NCBI GenBank assembly: GCA_028564925.1
Contig: CM053026.1
Span: forward strand, 597,628,161 to 597,692,160
Source: Lithobates sylvaticus
Lineage: Eukaryota; Chordata; Amphibia; Anura; Ranidae
DNA: 64,000 bases
Reading direction: 5' to 3'
Shown here: positions 63,116 through 64,000 of the stretch, piece by piece
How the letters are laid out: each line of letters opens with the position of its first letter
How positions within the stretch are numbered: position 1 is the stretch's first letter
Position numbers and translations under genes: made by a program
The notes under the pieces: model-generated
Told to the model about the DNA's origin: nothing
Seen by the model: only the letters and a program-made list of their open reading frames with translations
The model's database searches: none

Positions 63116-64000
63116 GGGGTGCCTACCGGATCCGCCGCAGGTGCCAATTCCCGAAAACGCTGGAACTGAGAACGAGATAAGGCGTCAGCTATATCATTAT
63201 CTAGGCCGGGTAAGTAACTTGCCTTCAGCCAGATATTAAAACGAAAACAATGTAAAACCACAAACCGCAGAAGTTTGACCACCATTTCTGACTTAGATGA
63301 TAGCATATTTATAGCAAACAGAACGCCTTTGCTATCCGTATGCACTAGCACCCTTCGGTTCTGGAAAAATTCTTTCCATACTACAATGGCGACTACTACT
63401 GGAAACAGCTCTAGCAGGACTATATTCCTCAGCACTTCCTCCTGATGCCAGCTGGAGTGCCACTTTGAAGCACACCAACTACCGTTTAAAAAGGCCCCAA
63501 AACCTGACGACCCAGCCGCATCTGTAAAGAAGTTCAATTGAAAATCGTCCGTAAGCGATTTTTGCCACACTGTGGCACCATTGAAATTGGATAGAAAGGA
63601 ATCCCAAACCCTTAGGTCCTCCTTTATATTCGATGACAAGTGAACATGCGAATAAGGAGACTTCAATTTACTAGTGGCCAAGGCAAAACGTCTTGAAAAA
63701 ATCCTGGCAATTGGAATTACCCTGGCTGCAAAAGCAAAAAGCCCCAATAGGGATTGAGCTTCTTTCAATAATACTTTACGTTTAGATAAAAATAAAGAGA
63801 TTAATAACCTCATGCGGCTCAACTTCCCTTCTGGCAGTCTAAACTCCATTCGCTCTGAGTCAATCGTGATGCCCAAGAATTCAATTGTACAAGATGGGAG
63901 CACTGTTTTCTCATGAGCGATAGGAATACCAAAAGAATCGCATGTCAGAAAAAAGGTATTTAGTGACCTGGCACATAACTGTGAGCCTCCTGGACCTACG
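63079..64000 (-). CDS. Reverse transcriptase carboxyl part and RNase H of Ngaro (partial)
   Basis: The frame is open to the window edge. Visible blocks: FGIPIAHEKTV and IEFLGITID (palm end of DIRS-type reverse transcriptase), then RNase H with FFTDAAGSSGFG, LLELFPVVVAI, HTDSKGV and DIADALSR. The catalytic YxDD lies outside the window. It makes the cDNA that the recombinase integrates. Confidence 0.9.
   Translation of the reverse strand, partial: VGPGGSQLCARSLNTFFLTCDSFGIPIAHEKTVLPSCTIEFLGITIDSERMEFRLPEGKLSRMRLLISLFLSKRKVLLKEAQSLLGLFAFAARVIPIARIFSRRFALATSKLKSPYSHVHLSSNIKEDLRVWDSFLSNFNGATVWQKSLTDDFQLNFFTDAAGSSGFGAFLNGSWCASKWHSSWHQEEVLRNIVLLELFPVVVAIVVWKEFFQNRRVLVHTDSKGVLFAINMLSSKSEMVVKLLRFVVLHCFRFNIWLKASYLPGLDNDIADALSRSQFQRFRELAPAADPVGTPCPDFLWGLIWD

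Larger units (their letters stand above)
60861..64000 (-). mobile_element. Ngaro-type (DIRS order) retrotransposon, 3' half
   Basis: On the minus strand: reverse transcriptase/RNase H, tyrosine recombinase, SGNH hydrolase, then repeat B1 (61569-61343), unit A2 (61342-61088) and repeat B2 (61087-60861). This is the split-direct-repeat plan A1-ORFs-B1-A2-B2 known for Ngaro elements; A1 and the 5' genes lie beyond the window. The visible part looks whole. B1 and B2 differ by one base and one indel by eye, so it is young. Confidence 0.88.

Overview
This window looks like vertebrate intergenic or intronic DNA from an amphibian, most likely a true frog (Ranidae or a close relative). I base this on several interspersed families that I recall from frog genomes (ends such as CCCCGTACACACGG, GGCCCCTTTCACACTGG and TTAACCACTTGCCGACCG), on the mixture of Tc1, hAT, Harbinger-like and TTAA-type DNA transposons, and on L1, CR1 and Ngaro retroelements. 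I found no convincing exon of a host protein gene, no tRNA or rRNA gene and no CRISPR array. Almost every long open frame belongs to a transposon or is a by-product of a tandem repeat.

Family names used below. TWA-A: palindromic GC-rich elements ending GGCCCCTTTCACACTGG with 3-bp TTA/TAA target duplications (7 copies, plus one relative). TWA-B: ends TGCCCCGTACACACGG (5 full copies plus one Harbinger-linked end). FAM-C: ends GGGGGTTATTTAC with ATT duplications (3 copies). TTAA families, all flanked by TTAA as piggyBac-type elements are: TTAA-1 (CCACTTGCCGACCG), TTAA-2 (CCTCCCTGGCGG), TTAA-3 (AGTAGTTGTAAACC / GGTTTACTTCCTCT), TTAA-4 (AGCGGGAGTTC), TTAA-5 (CTGCTCTGTGCA core) and TTAA-6 (one copy).

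Layout. 1-5 kb: minisatellite and small TTAA/TWA elements. 6.2-7.9 kb: decayed Tc1 element with a tiny retro-insert. 8-15.7 kb: dense MITEs, with a three-level nest at 10.07-11.65 kb. 15.9-17.8 kb: Harbinger remnant split by a TTAA-1 element. 18.8-20.0 kb: TTAA-2. 20.4-23.8 kb: a hAT-type element that holds a second hAT-type element carrying a 1-kb minisatellite. 24-33.7 kb: mostly unremarkable sequence with scattered MITEs. 34.0-34.8 kb: giant foldback. 35.5-37.8 kb: Tc1 and CR1 remnants. 38.35 kb: hammerhead-ribozyme-like motif. 39.8-46.05 kb: an almost complete L1-type LINE (minus strand) with a full-length ORF2. 46-50 kb: TTAA-1 and TWA-B elements. 50.4-52.2 kb: a compact, apparently non-coding unit with a TATA box, three tandem double-hairpin modules and a 480-bp tract almost free of cytosine. 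52.3-53.2 kb: nested MITEs. 54.9-58.2 kb: Tc1 element interrupted by a hAT-type element and a solo LTR. 59.8-60.8 kb: TTAA-5 next to TTAA-2. 60.86-64.0 kb: 3' half of a Ngaro-type tyrosine-recombinase retrotransposon.

The points I find most worth following are: (1) the tandem double-hairpin unit at 50.8-51.5 kb, where stems differ but pair while a 14-nt loop is conserved; (2) perfect U1 splice-donor sequences in five otherwise different TTAA families, including a 63-64-nt intron-like cassette with a covarying hairpin; (3) the hammerhead-like motif at 38.35 kb; (4) the well-preserved L1 and Ngaro elements.
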